Below, in pieces: positions 47,783 through 58,507 of a stretch of DNA of 58,549 nt. Each line of letters opens with the position of its first letter. Position 1 is the stretch's first letter. This DNA comes from Bordetella parapertussis (lineage in GTDB: Bacteria; Pseudomonadota; Gammaproteobacteria; Burkholderiales; Thiobacillaceae), in contig CAMDCO010000009.1 of NCBI GenBank assembly GCA_945890495.1, positions 1 through 58,549 of the forward strand, given 5' to 3'. The translations under genes and the position numbers were made by a program. The notes under the pieces were generated by a model that saw only the letters and a program-made list of their open reading frames with translations, was not told the origin of the DNA and ran no database searches.

Positions 47783-49234
47783 TCATTCAATGCAGACCTC
47801 GGCATGCCAGTGCTCCGGCGCTACACCCGCTGCCAAGGTCGTCTCGCGCAGTGCGGCGACAAAATCGGCCGGGCCCGCCACATAGACATCCCAATCCGCC
47901 AGATCACCGGCCACCGAGCTTATCTGTACAACGGCAGATGTCGTGTCCACCGCCACGATCGGGCTATAGCGCAAGTTATCCAGCGCGTCAGCCCACGAGC
48001 GGCAGAGGTTGTCCAGATAATGCCGGCCCGCATCGGCCGCCCAGACAAGATGGATAGACTCGGCCTGCTCCAGATTGAAGACCTGTTGGATGAGGCTCTT
48101 GATCGGCGCAAAACCGGCACCCCAGGCGACCAACAGGACGGAGCGCGTAGAGGTCGCGTCCAAGACAAAACGCCCCATCGGTCCGTGCAAGTGCAACACG
48201 GCATCCTTCTTTAGACTCGTAAAGACCTCGCGCACGAACGGGGTGTTGGCGCGAGGGATATGAAATTCCAAGTGCCGATCCTCGCAGGGGCAACTGGCCA
48301 CCGGATATTCGGCCTGTAGCCCGGCGAAGCCCAGCTCAACCCGCTGTCCGGAGAGAAACTGCAGGCGTTGGCTGCGGGGCGTCGTCAGGTGAACAAGGCA
48401 CACATCATCGATCAACTCCACTTTCTGCACCCGAGCGTCGATCTCCTGCTCAGGTAGGCCGTCTACGGTTTGTTCACCCGCCTCGATGACCAGGTCGCTG
48501 ACCGCCGTGTAAGAACACATCAGGAAATGGCCCTCGGCCCGATCACGCTCGCTCAGGACAAAGTCATGCGGATGCACCTTGGTGACTTGCCCGGTGGACA
48601 GCTTCGCCTTGCACTCACCGCAGTTGCCGTTACTACACCCGTATTTCAGCGGCAGGCCCGAACGCAGGGCCGCCTCCAACACCGTGTTGTTGCCTTCCAC
48701 GAAAAACTCCTCACCCGAGGGCTGCACGCGGACATGAGCGGTCATTAAACGCATGAGATTCTCCTTTGCCAACAGGGCCAAGGCCCGCTCACTCTCGGCC
48801 GGGGCGGCCGCCCACTGCTCGCGCAACCACTGGCGCAGGTCCTGCACGGCCTGTGCGACCGGCGACCCGCCCCGATCGGCCGCGTCCTGAAAACGGTCTT
48901 CCAGCCAACCCAGAACGCGCTGTTGATAGTGGAGCAAGGATTGAGCGGCCGCATATTCCTTGCCCATTTCAAAGAGCCGCTCGGCGAGGATCTCCTGACT
49001 CGGCAAGACCCGTTCGCGCAAACGCTTGCCGTAGGCCCTTTCCTTGATCTCGGTGACATGCTGAAGCTCACCCTCGTCTTCCCAGCGGACATCGGGAAAG
49101 ACGCGCAGCAACTCATCCAGTTCAATCATCCCGTCGAAGGTGGCTATTTCACCGTGGTGAATCATGGCCTGCAGGGTCGAGCGGGGCACGCTCACCAGAC
49201 GAGCTACCCGGGACAAAGGCAATTGATGTGACAT
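47783..49234 (-). CDS. HTH - 2Fe-2S ferredoxin - flavin reductase fusion
   Basis: Start ATG 49234 (MSHQLPLSRVARLVSVP) has GAGGAG four to nine bases upstream; an ATG seven codons earlier lacks this. 483 residues. Residues about 6-40 look like a small DNA-binding helix-turn-helix (VARLVSVPRSTLQAMIHHGEI). A helical, coil-like part follows to about 160. A plant-type 2Fe-2S domain has Cys in YGCSNGNCGECKAKL and HFLMCSYT. An FNR-type FAD/NAD(P) module completes the chain (VASCPCEDRHLEFHI, GPMGRFVLD, WGAGFAPIKS). The last two domains fit oxygenase or sulfur-metabolism reductases. The HTH part is an unusual addition; it may be structural. The substrate is unknown. Confidence 0.82.
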   Translation of the reverse strand: MSHQLPLSRVARLVSVPRSTLQAMIHHGEIATFDGMIELDELLRVFPDVRWEDEGELQHVTEIKERAYGKRLRERVLPSQEILAERLFEMGKEYAAAQSLLHYQQRVLGWLEDRFQDAADRGGSPVAQAVQDLRQWLREQWAAAPAESERALALLAKENLMRLMTAHVRVQPSGEEFFVEGNNTVLEAALRSGLPLKYGCSNGNCGECKAKLSTGQVTKVHPHDFVLSERDRAEGHFLMCSYTAVSDLVIEAGEQTVDGLPEQEIDARVQKVELIDDVCLVHLTTPRSQRLQFLSGQRVELGFAGLQAEYPVASCPCEDRHLEFHIPRANTPFVREVFTSLKKDAVLHLHGPMGRFVLDATSTRSVLLVAWGAGFAPIKSLIQQVFNLEQAESIHLVWAADAGRHYLDNLCRSWADALDNLRYSPIVAVDTTSAVVQISSVAGDLADWDVYVAGPADFVAALRETTLAAGVAPEHWHAEVCIE

Positions 49235-49316
49235 GGTCTCCTCGCGCACTTCCATGGGGTTTGTAGGTGGATAATAGCGGCACCCCTACCGCAATGCACC
49301 CCCCTCGCGCCGCGCC

Positions 49317-51011
49317 ATGCTCAACCTCTCCGTTCGCCCCTCTCACCCTCGGGTCGCCGAACATCTGGCCAAGGCCGGCATCCCGCCCCTTCTGGCCCGC
49401 CTCTACGCCGCCCGCGGCATTCAAGACAGCCAGCAGATTCGTCACACGCTGCACCAATTAGAACCCTTCAGCAGCCTGATGCAGATCGATGCGGCGGCCA
49501 CCCGTCTGGCCGATGCCATTGCCCGTCAGGAAAAGATTCTCGTAGTCGCCGACTACGATGCCGACGGCGCCACCGCCTGCGCGCTCGCCACCGCCGGTCT
49601 GCGCGCGCTCGGCGCGCAGGTGTCGTGGCTGGTCCCCAACCGGTTTGACGATGGTTACGGCCTCACCGCAGAGATCGTCAACCAGGCCGCCGCACACACG
49701 CCGCAGATCCTCCTCACCGTGGACAACGGCATCGCCGCCTTTGAAGGGGTCGAAGAGGCCCGCCGGCGCGGCATCGAGGTCATCGTCACCGACCATCACC
49801 TGCCCGGCGAGACCGTACCCGACACCCTCATCGTCAACCCCAACCAAGCCGGTTGTGCCTTTCCATCCAAGAACCTGGCCGGCGTTGGCGTCGCCTTCTA
49901 TGTCGTAATGGCCACGCGTGCGGAACTGCGTAAACGCGGTGCCTTTGCCCAGCAGGCCGAGCCGCCGCTGGGCGATCTGCTTGACCTCGTCGCCCTTGGC
50001 ACCGTCGCCGATGTCGTCAAGCTGGACGACAACAACCGCCTGCTAGTCGATGCCGGTTTGCGGCGGCTTCGTGCCGGTCAGGGCCGCCCGGGGATCAACG
50101 CCCTGTTCCGCGCCGCCGGTCGCAACCCGCTACGAGCCAGCGCCCAAGACCTCGGCTTCACCATCGGTCCCCGCCTTAACGCCGCCGGACGGCTGGCCGA
50201 CATGGGCCTCGGTGTTGCCTGTCTGCTCGCCGCAGATGACGCCACAGCCCTGCCGCTCGCCCACGAACTCGACCGCCTCAACCATGAGCGGCGCGAGATT
50301 GAGGCCGACATGCAGGCTCAGGCCGTCACCATCCTCGACCGACTGGACATCAACGCCCAGCGCATGACCCTGACCCTGTTCGATCCCACCTGGCATCAAG
50401 GCGTGATCGGCCTGTTGGCCTCACGCATCAAGGAACGCCATCATCGCCCCACCTTGGTCTTTGCCGAGGCCAGCGACGGTTGGATCAAGGGATCCGGCCG
50501 TTCGGTCGCCGCCCTGCACCTGCGCGATGCCCTGGATCAAGTGGACCGCCGCCACCCTGGCCTCATCGCCCGATTTGGCGGTCACGCCGCCGCTGCCGGG
50601 TTGACCCTGCGGCGCGAGGCCCTCGACACCTTCAGCGCCGCCTTTGAGGCGGTCGCCCACGAAACCATGTCCGCGTCTGATCTGGAACGGTTGATCGAAA
50701 CCGATGGCGCCTTGCCCCCCAGCGAACGGCATCTCGACAACGCCCAACTCCTGCGCAATGCCGTCTGGGGCCAAGGCTTTGCTCCACCCACCTTCCTGGG
50801 TGACTTCACCGTGCAGTCGCAACGCTTGGTCGGCGGAAAACACCTCCGTCTACGCCTGACCGCCAACGGCCTGCAAAACGAGGCCATCCTGTTTAATCAC
50901 GATCAGGCCTTGCCCGATCGCATCCGGGCGGTCTACCGGATGGAGGTCAACGAATTCAACGGCTCCACCACGCTGCAACTCGGCATTGAACACTGGAGTG
51001 CGCTATCCTGA
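49317..51011 (+). CDS. recJ: Single-strand DNA exonuclease RecJ
   Basis: 564 residues. DHH phosphoesterase motifs: VVADYDADGATA, TVDNGIAA, VTDHHLPGE and GTVADVVKL; the DHHA1 part has GSGRSVAALHLRDAL and FGGHAAAAG. It degrades single strands 5'-3' in recombination and mismatch repair. It is divergent from the ferredoxin-reductase gene, 82 bases apart. Confidence 0.95.
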   Translation: MLNLSVRPSHPRVAEHLAKAGIPPLLARLYAARGIQDSQQIRHTLHQLEPFSSLMQIDAAATRLADAIARQEKILVVADYDADGATACALATAGLRALGAQVSWLVPNRFDDGYGLTAEIVNQAAAHTPQILLTVDNGIAAFEGVEEARRRGIEVIVTDHHLPGETVPDTLIVNPNQAGCAFPSKNLAGVGVAFYVVMATRAELRKRGAFAQQAEPPLGDLLDLVALGTVADVVKLDDNNRLLVDAGLRRLRAGQGRPGINALFRAAGRNPLRASAQDLGFTIGPRLNAAGRLADMGLGVACLLAADDATALPLAHELDRLNHERREIEADMQAQAVTILDRLDINAQRMTLTLFDPTWHQGVIGLLASRIKERHHRPTLVFAEASDGWIKGSGRSVAALHLRDALDQVDRRHPGLIARFGGHAAAAGLTLRREALDTFSAAFEAVAHETMSASDLERLIETDGALPPSERHLDNAQLLRNAVWGQGFAPPTFLGDFTVQSQRLVGGKHLRLRLTANGLQNEAILFNHDQALPDRIRAVYRMEVNEFNGSTTLQLGIEHWSALS

Positions 51012-51025
51012 ACCATGGAGGTTCC

Positions 51026-52276
51026 ATGGACATTGGCCTGAATGAACTTAGTCGCCTCAGCCCTTTTCTAATCAGCCTAGGCATCGGCCTCCTGATCGGG
51101 CTGGAACGCGAACGCAACCCCAGCGCCCGGGCCGGGCTACGCACCTTTGCCCTGGTCGCCCTGAGCGGCTGCCTGAGCGCCATGATCAGTGCTCTGACGG
51201 CTTCACCCTGGATTATCGGTGCCGGTCTCCTGATCTTCGGCGCCATGATGGTGGCCAGTTATTACCGCGACCCGCCCGAGGACGACCCCGGAACCACCAC
51301 GGTTACCGCACTCATTGTCTGCTACAGCCTCGGCGTTCTCACCTGGCTCGGCGAGCAACAAATTGCCATCGTCATGGCCATCCTGACCACGCTCCTGCTC
51401 TATTTCAAACCCGAGCTGCGTGTTGTCAGTCACCAAGTCACGCGGCGTGACCTGCTCTCGGTCCTGCAGTTCTGCGTCCTCAGCTTTGTCGTCCTGCCCC
51501 TCCTGCCCGACCAGGGCTTTGGCCCCTACGCGGCCATCAACCCCCGCCATGTCTGGTGGATGGTGATCTTGGTCTCCGGCCTATCCCTTGCCGGTTACGC
51601 CGCCCTGCGTATCGCCGGTCCCGGCCGAGGCTCCCTCTTGACCGGTTTTTTCGGCGGCATCGCCTCCAGCACTGCGACCACCCTCGCCTTCGCCCGTCGC
51701 GCCAAGGGCAATCCCGCACAAGTACCCCAATCGACACGGATTATCCTCATCGCCAACACCGTCCTCGTGCTACGCATCGCCCTTCTGGTCGTCGCGATTA
51801 CCCCCGCACTTATCCAGCACATCATCCCCCTGCTGGGCAGCGCCTTCATGGCGGCCTTGGGCTACCTGCTCTGGCGGCGCCACGACCCGAACAACACCCC
51901 CATCGAAACGACGCTCGAGATCCAGAACCCGGCGGAGATCTCGGCCGCGCTCACCTTCGGCCTGCTCTATGCGGCCATCCTGCTCGCCTCGGCCTGGCTA
52001 ACCGACAGCGTGGGCCAACAGGGCATCTACCCCTTAGCCGCCGTCTCCGGCCTCACCGATCTCGACGCCATCACCCTATCTACATTACACATGGCCAAAC
52101 TAGGCAGCGTGGACGGCCAAACGGTCGCGTTCGTGATCGTCATCGCCCTCTGCGCCAACATGCTGTTCAAAGCCGGCCTAGCCTGGTTCATTGGCGGCCG
52201 CGAACTCGCCCGCCGCGTAGGCCTAGGCTACGCCGCCACCCTCGCTGGGCTACTGATCGGCGCAGGGCTGACCTGA
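51026..52276 (+). CDS. MgtC/SapB-DUF4010 membrane protein
   Basis: 416 residues with about ten to twelve membrane segments. The N-terminus (SLGIGLLIGLERERNPSARAGLRTFALVALSG) is the MgtC/SapB-like part; the C-terminal half is DUF4010 (FFGGIASSTATTLAFARRAKG, SGLTDLDAITLSTLHMAK). The GLTDLDA motif with polar residues suggests ion or solute transport, unproven. GGAGG lies five bases before ATG. It follows recJ by 14 bases. Confidence 0.85.
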   Translation: MDIGLNELSRLSPFLISLGIGLLIGLERERNPSARAGLRTFALVALSGCLSAMISALTASPWIIGAGLLIFGAMMVASYYRDPPEDDPGTTTVTALIVCYSLGVLTWLGEQQIAIVMAILTTLLLYFKPELRVVSHQVTRRDLLSVLQFCVLSFVVLPLLPDQGFGPYAAINPRHVWWMVILVSGLSLAGYAALRIAGPGRGSLLTGFFGGIASSTATTLAFARRAKGNPAQVPQSTRIILIANTVLVLRIALLVVAITPALIQHIIPLLGSAFMAALGYLLWRRHDPNNTPIETTLEIQNPAEISAALTFGLLYAAILLASAWLTDSVGQQGIYPLAAVSGLTDLDAITLSTLHMAKLGSVDGQTVAFVIVIALCANMLFKAGLAWFIGGRELARRVGLGYAATLAGLLIGAGLT

Positions 52277-52904
52277 ACCTCTCGGCAGAGGCTGGGCCGC
52301 CTTCATCGCCTTGGCCATTTATTTCGGCTCTAGGTGATTTGGAGAGGATAAGGCCGTTGCTCCCTCTCCTGCCGGGAGAGGGTTGGGGAGTGCCCGCCCA
52401 ACCAGGGCAACCACGGGGGGTTGCCCCTACGCCAATGACCGTGTTGTTTCACGCCAAGAAACGCCAGGTCGTCTTTGTAGGGGCAGGCCCCTGTGCCTGC
52501 CCTAGGGCGAATGGGCAACCACGGGGGGTTGCCCCTACACGCTAACAAGGCGCCGCCGGTTGATCCACGCGCGTCCCTCATCCGCACTGCGGGCACCTTC
52601 CCCCGGAGGTAGAAGGAGGGTGTCACGCGCCCCGGAAAGACCGTGATCGTTCGCGGTGAGTGACCGTTCGCCCTGAGCCTGTCGAAGGGTGGGTTGAAGT
52701 CTCATGGTTCGCCCCACATCCGTTCGCGGTTAGCCTGTCGAGCCGCCAGATACCCGGCAATACGGGCCTTCGACAGGCTCGAGCCGAACGGTTTATTGGG
52801 CTCTATGTGATTTGGCACGATGACCTGGATGACCCACTACAAATCACATAGACCCACTAATTTAGTGTATTTAGTAAACTGTCACCGAAATATCCACCGA
52901 AATA
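52277..52904. repeat. Dense dispersed-repeat region
   Basis: No gene is visible. In order: CCCTCTCC hairpin parts (52355-52385), the palindrome GGGCAACCACGGGG..GTTGCCCC (52405-52432), TGACCGTGTTGTTTCACGCC, GGGGCAGGCCCC..CTGCCCTAG (52480-52505), a second GGGCAACC palindrome (52510-52535), the GGTTGATCCACGCG and CATCCGCACTGCGGGCACC block (52556-52600), and CCTGTCGAAGGG and TTCGACAGGCTCGAGCC motifs (52665-52790). All recur elsewhere in the window. The nearly repeated ATTTGG..CACATAG segments at 52335 and 52805-52850 resemble each other. Confidence 0.75.
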
Positions 52905-52996
52905 TCAACGGCGGCAAGCCTTCCGGCTTCCGCGCCTTGTTCATGACCCATCCGCCACTGGAAGATCGCATCGCTGCGCTGGAAGCCACAGGTTGA
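52905..52996 (+). pseudogene. C-terminal remnant of an HtpX/M48 protease gene
   Basis: About 30 codons read NGGKPSGFRALFMTHPPLE and continue DRIAALEATG before TGA. FxTHPPLExRIAAL is the standard ending of M48 metalloprotease HtpX. The zinc-binding HEXXH part and the rest are missing; the sequence is bounded on the left by AT-rich repeat material. It converges on the Sel1 gene with one base between the stops. It cannot be functional. Confidence 0.65.
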
Positions 52997-52997
52997 G

Positions 52998-54482
52998 TCA
53001 CTTCCCTGCTGCCATCCGCTCGTACAACTGCGCCAGATTGAGCTGGGCCTTGGTGTAACCCTGCGCGGCGGACTTTTTGAACCAACCGATCGCCTCGGTC
53101 GTGTTGCGCTCGACGCCGATGCCATCGCGCAGCAGCACCGCGATGTTGTTCTGGGCAAACTTGTCGCCGGCCTCCGCCGCCTTGCGATACCAGCGCGCCG
53201 CTTGGGCAAAATCCTTTTTGGTGCCTTTGCCCTGCTCGTAAATCACGCCCAGGTTGTTCTGGGCCGCGACATCGCCACCTTCCGCCGCACGCGTAATCCA
53301 GGTCATCGCATCGGGGTAGCGGCCCGCCTTGAAATGCAGCCAGCCCAGCCGACCCTGCGCGCGCGGCAGGCCTTTCTTCGCGGCCTTGTCATACCACGCC
53401 AACGCCGCCGCCTCGTCCTTGGACCCGCCCTGACCCTGTTCGGCCATCCCGCCCAAATTAACCCAAGCCAGCGGCTCGCTCTGTTCTGCGGCCAATTTGA
53501 ACCAGTGCTGCGCCTGCGCGAAATCTTGCGTCACGCCGCGCCCCTCGCGGTACAGCACGCCGAGGTTGTTCTGCGCCAGGGCATCGCCCGCCTTGGCCGC
53601 CATGGCGTACCAACGCACCGCCGTCGCCGGATCGGTCACGCCAAACACGTCCCCCTCAAAGGCCAGACCCAGATGCGTCGCCGCTGCCGTTTCACCCGCG
53701 CCGGCTGCCCGTTCCAGCCACTGCCGCGCCGCCACCACATCACGCGACATGCCCAAGCCTTTTTCGGCCAACAAGGCCAGCCGATATTGGGCCACCGAAC
53801 TGCCCTGCTCGGCCGCGCGGGTCAGCCAACGGGCGGCCTGCACCGGATCGGTGGTTACGCCATGCAAGCCGTCCATGTAGATTTGGCCCAAGTTGGCCTG
53901 GGCGGTGACATTTTCACCCTCCGCCGAGCGGATCAACCATTGCATCCCCTGCGCGGCGTCACGCGCTACGCCGCGCCCTTCGAGATAGCGCAAGGCCAGA
54001 TTGTTCTGACCCGCCGCATCGCCGCCGTTGGCCGCGCGCTTGACCCACATCACGGCCGCCGCCGGATCGGCTGGCAACGCCTGCCCGGCATCGAGCAGGT
54101 CGGCCAGCTTCAATTGCGCCCCGGCCAGCCCCATCTCGGCCGCCTTGTTCAGCCAAACAAGGCCCTGCGCCACATCGCGCGCCATGCCCTGCCCCGACAA
54201 CAGCAACAAGGCCAGGTTGAACTGCGCCACCGACTCGCCTTGCTCCGCCGCCTTGCCGTACCAATGCGCGGCACGCGCCAGATCACGGCCTACCCACTGA
54301 CCTTGCTCGTAGAGCCAGCCCAGCTTGAAACGCGCCTCGGCGTCGCCTTGTTCCGCAGCTTCGCTATACGCCTTCAAGGCCAATTGAGCCGCCTCGGTCG
54401 CCGTTGGCACCGCGTCCGTCGCCCATCCAGGCGCACTACTCAAGGCCATCCACAAGGCCATCATCTTCAAACCTGTTTTCAT
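52998..54482 (-). CDS. Secreted Sel1-repeat protein
   Basis: Start ATG 54482 (MKTGLKMMALWMALSSAPGWA, a signal peptide) with AGGAG nine bases upstream; a longer frame to 54596 lacks these marks. 494 residues. About eleven 36-38-residue Sel1 units fill residues 30-480, each with the core AxxxLGxxYxxGxGVxxDxxxAxxWxxKAAxxG. Sel1 repeats scaffold protein-protein contacts. No enzymatic domain. It lies downstream of a TonB-like gene and a copper-type receptor and may belong with them. Confidence 0.88.
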   Translation of the reverse strand: MKTGLKMMALWMALSSAPGWATDAVPTATEAAQLALKAYSEAAEQGDAEARFKLGWLYEQGQWVGRDLARAAHWYGKAAEQGESVAQFNLALLLLSGQGMARDVAQGLVWLNKAAEMGLAGAQLKLADLLDAGQALPADPAAAVMWVKRAANGGDAAGQNNLALRYLEGRGVARDAAQGMQWLIRSAEGENVTAQANLGQIYMDGLHGVTTDPVQAARWLTRAAEQGSSVAQYRLALLAEKGLGMSRDVVAARQWLERAAGAGETAAATHLGLAFEGDVFGVTDPATAVRWYAMAAKAGDALAQNNLGVLYREGRGVTQDFAQAQHWFKLAAEQSEPLAWVNLGGMAEQGQGGSKDEAAALAWYDKAAKKGLPRAQGRLGWLHFKAGRYPDAMTWITRAAEGGDVAAQNNLGVIYEQGKGTKKDFAQAARWYRKAAEAGDKFAQNNIAVLLRDGIGVERNTTEAIGWFKKSAAQGYTKAQLNLAQLYERMAAGK

Positions 54483-54592
54483 CACATCACTCCTCTCAAG
54501 AAACACGAAGGGGCGCCCCGAATGTTTCTTGGCCCCTTGAGGGGAGAAACCAACGAAGTGCGTTTTTCGGGGTGGGCCCGTTTGATCAATCA

Positions 54593-55792
<1,200 letters not shown>

Positions 55793-55903
55793 GACAAAAA
55801 GCCACTACGATCCCTAAAAGCCACGCTGTTCGTTTCCCTCTCCCCCAACCTCTCTCCCGGTGGGCGAGGGGGGCCACATCAGGTGCCGCTACGCGGCGCA
55901 CCA

Positions 55904-55931
55904 CAAAAAAGGGGCGCTTTGTGGGCGCCCC
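55904..55931 (-). terminator. Rho-independent terminator after the receptor gene
   Basis: On the minus strand GGGGCGC, a 7-base loop, GCGCCCC and then U6 (A run at 55905-55910). It separates the receptor transcript from the TonB-like gene. CCCTCTCC repeat parts fill the rest of the gap. Confidence 0.85.
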
Positions 55932-55964
55932 AGGGTATCAACTCAAGCGGTAAAACGCAGTCGA

Positions 55965-58013
55965 TCAGTCGGTCGCCAGCGTGGCCTTGACCCAAATGAA
56001 GCGACCGGGTTCGTTGATGGCGGTGGTCAGATCGGTCGTATAGCCCGTGACCCCCGCATCCGTCCGGCTGATGTGCTCGTAGTAATTCTTGTCGAGCACA
56101 TTGTCGATGCCGAAGCTGATCAGCGACTTCTTGCCCGCCTTGTAGCTACCGTTCAAGGCCAGCGTGGCGAAGCCCGGCGTGGCCGTGGCACGATCTTGGC
56201 CGACGATCGTGCCGTAGTACTGATCAACACGATCCTGCTCGGCCACCATGCGCAGCACGCCGCCCCAACTCCAGACGCCGACCTTGTAATCCGCGCCCAA
56301 TTTGGCCTCCAGCGGCGTGGTTTGCCCCAGCGCCGTGTTGTGCGTGTCGTTATCGGCGTGGACATAGGCCAGACTGCCGCGCAGAGTCATCGCGTCGTTG
56401 AGCTTGTAAGCCAAATCAGCCTCGGCACCGTAGCGTGTGGCATTGATATTGCCGCTGGCAGAACAAACGCCCATGGAGACCACACCGTTTGAAAAACGCG
56501 ATGAACAGGCAGTTTCAGTCTTACTGTAGATTAAGATGTAATCGTTAACATTGGCATAGAAGGCCGAGACAGAGCCCTTGACCGTTTCGCTCTTCCACAG
56601 CAAACCAGCATCGAGCTGAGTGGTTTTTTCCGGATTCAGGTTGCTGGTCGTAGATAGGCCAACCTTGTTGACGGCTTCCCAATAATCCATGGGCCGTTCA
56701 TTGTGGCCGAGGCCGATGTAGGCGGTCGCCGGTTGGCTGGACAGGTCTTGCTCGTAACGGACAAAACCGGCCTTCAGGTCGCGACTGGCGGTGGCGAGCG
56801 ATGCACCCGCGTTGAACCGCTCGGCATCCCATTGGTCATGACGCAGGCCACCGATCACGCGCCGGTCATTGGCCAACTGATGCGTCACCTCGCCGAACAG
56901 GCCTGTGGTTGTGCTGGCGTAGTCTTTGAGACGAGGGTTGTTGACATAGGCATCCGCCACCGATTGCGTCGCGTTGCTCACCGTACGCAGGGTATGCACA
57001 TCATCTCGCCAATCTGCCCCCACTTTGAAGGTGATTGAGGCATTCAGATTCAGATCCGCAGAAACGCGTGCGCCGTCGGTTTCGCGATCCGGATTGTTCA
57101 CCATGTAATTGCCCACCGGTTTCGTCCGCAGACTGTAGTTATCCATCACATGATCAATATAGGTGTGATACACCCGCGCCGAGAGCTTGCCCAGCAGCGG
57201 CGACAGGTTCTTTTTCTCCAGCGTCAGACCATAGCTGTCGCGGTCAAACTTGACGCCGTCCATCGTCCGGTCGGCATAGGCGGCCTCGGCCTCGCTATGA
57301 GCCACATCCAAATCAATGCGGGTGTCCTTGTCGAGACGGTAACCCGCCAACAGGTTGGCACTTTGGCGCTGATAGGCGGAATGCACCTGGGTGCCTGCGC
57401 CGTCTTGGTAATCACCCGATTCAGCGTGGGTCACGCTGCCTTCAAAATCGGCCTTGTCGGTCACGATCTTAGCGTTGCCCACGACATCAATACGATCCCA
57501 AGAGCCGCCCATGACGCTACCGGTGGCCGACTTGCCCGGCTCGACGGCGCTACGGTCATGGTCAAACAGCACCACACCGGCCGAGTTGCCGTTGCCATAG
57601 GCCACGGTCTGCGGACCCTTGATGACGGTCACCTTGTCGAAGGTTTCCGGGAACACATAGGCGGTCGGCGGGTCCATGCGCTGGCCGCAGCCGCCGTGAA
57701 AATCCATACCATCGAGCAGGATGTTAAGCCGCGAACCGGCCAGGCCACGCAGGACCGGATCGCCATCGGTGCCGCCCTTGCGGGTCATGCTAAAACCCGG
57801 GATGTTTTTCAGATAGGCCGCACCATCGTTGGCCGGCGCCGGTTGCTGCGGTTTGGTCGGATCGGTCACCACCGTCAGCGGCTGCGACATGCGCGGCGCG
57901 GTGACGACGATCTCGTCCAGCGTGTAAGCCGCCGGTGCATCGGCCGCAGAGGCCAGGATCGGCAAGGCCGCTGCAACGGCAAGGGTCAAGCGATGGTAGC
58001 GATAATTTTTCAT
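55965..58013 (-). CDS. TonB-dependent receptor, copper (OprC/NosA) type
   Basis: 682 residues. Signal peptide about 1-23 (ALPILASAA), TonB box-like DEIVVTAP, plug domain to about 175, then a 22-strand barrel ending in FIWVKATLATD (terminal aromatic/hydrophobic end). The plug segment GGTDGDPVLRGLAGSRL, then HGGCGQRMDPPTAYV and KVTVIKGPQTV, matches copper receptors OprC/NosA, whose plug Cys and Met bind copper. It imports copper or a copper complex. Two Cys (CSSRFSNG and VCSASG) lie in an outer loop. Confidence 0.87.
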   Translation of the reverse strand: MKNYRYHRLTLAVAAALPILASAADAPAAYTLDEIVVTAPRMSQPLTVVTDPTKPQQPAPANDGAAYLKNIPGFSMTRKGGTDGDPVLRGLAGSRLNILLDGMDFHGGCGQRMDPPTAYVFPETFDKVTVIKGPQTVAYGNGNSAGVVLFDHDRSAVEPGKSATGSVMGGSWDRIDVVGNAKIVTDKADFEGSVTHAESGDYQDGAGTQVHSAYQRQSANLLAGYRLDKDTRIDLDVAHSEAEAAYADRTMDGVKFDRDSYGLTLEKKNLSPLLGKLSARVYHTYIDHVMDNYSLRTKPVGNYMVNNPDRETDGARVSADLNLNASITFKVGADWRDDVHTLRTVSNATQSVADAYVNNPRLKDYASTTTGLFGEVTHQLANDRRVIGGLRHDQWDAERFNAGASLATASRDLKAGFVRYEQDLSSQPATAYIGLGHNERPMDYWEAVNKVGLSTTSNLNPEKTTQLDAGLLWKSETVKGSVSAFYANVNDYILIYSKTETACSSRFSNGVVSMGVCSASGNINATRYGAEADLAYKLNDAMTLRGSLAYVHADNDTHNTALGQTTPLEAKLGADYKVGVWSWGGVLRMVAEQDRVDQYYGTIVGQDRATATPGFATLALNGSYKAGKKSLISFGIDNVLDKNYYEHISRTDAGVTGYTTDLTTAINEPGRFIWVKATLATD

Positions 58014-58507
58014 GGAAGTTCCCGTACATGGTTAATAGATATCGAACGGTAATGGAATATATACATGCTCATCCTAATATGGAATGTGACAAATCGTCGC
58101 ACCCCATGCCATGAAACAAGGGCAGGCACAGGGGCCTGCCCCTACGATCACCATTGCCCCGCCGTAGAGGCCCCCGTGGTTGCCCTACAGCCGTGCCTGA
58201 CCCATCCCCCACCGTAGGGGCAACCCCCTGTGGTTGCCCTACAACCGTGCCTAACCCATCCCCATCAGGGCAGGCACAGGGGCCTGCCCCTACGACAATC
58301 CAAACGGACTCACCGGGGTCCGCCCCCCTATCGTCCCGACAGGCTGTCACAAAAAACCACAACCTCATACCCAGGTCATAGCGTCAGATGTATGACTTGC
58401 GTTATATGTCGTTTCGTGTAGAATGCCTTCCATCGCAGTTCGGTACCGCTTCGGTCTGACAGCGAAATGCCTTCTAACCCTTTATCTTACTTTTTGGAGT
58501 TACACAC
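58014..58507. repeat. Palindromic repeat cluster upstream of the receptor and end gene
   Basis: Three or more copies in 58118-58300: GGGCAGGCACAGGGG..CTGCCCCTACG twice, and GGCAACCCCCTGTGG..TTGCCC with a related GGTTGCCCTACA element. No gene is visible. About 58380-58507 holds the leader of the rightmost gene. Confidence 0.8.
58397..58424 (+). promoter_or_regulatory. Possible promoter of the rightmost gene
   Basis: TTGCGT (58397-58402), 16-bp spacer, TAGAAT (58419-58424). Transcription would start about 78 bases before the ATG. Confidence 0.4.

Noticed and set aside
51556-52545. Plus-strand 329-codon frame inside the DUF4010 gene
   Set aside because: It is Arg/His/Pro-rich shadow sequence in another frame and ends in repeats.
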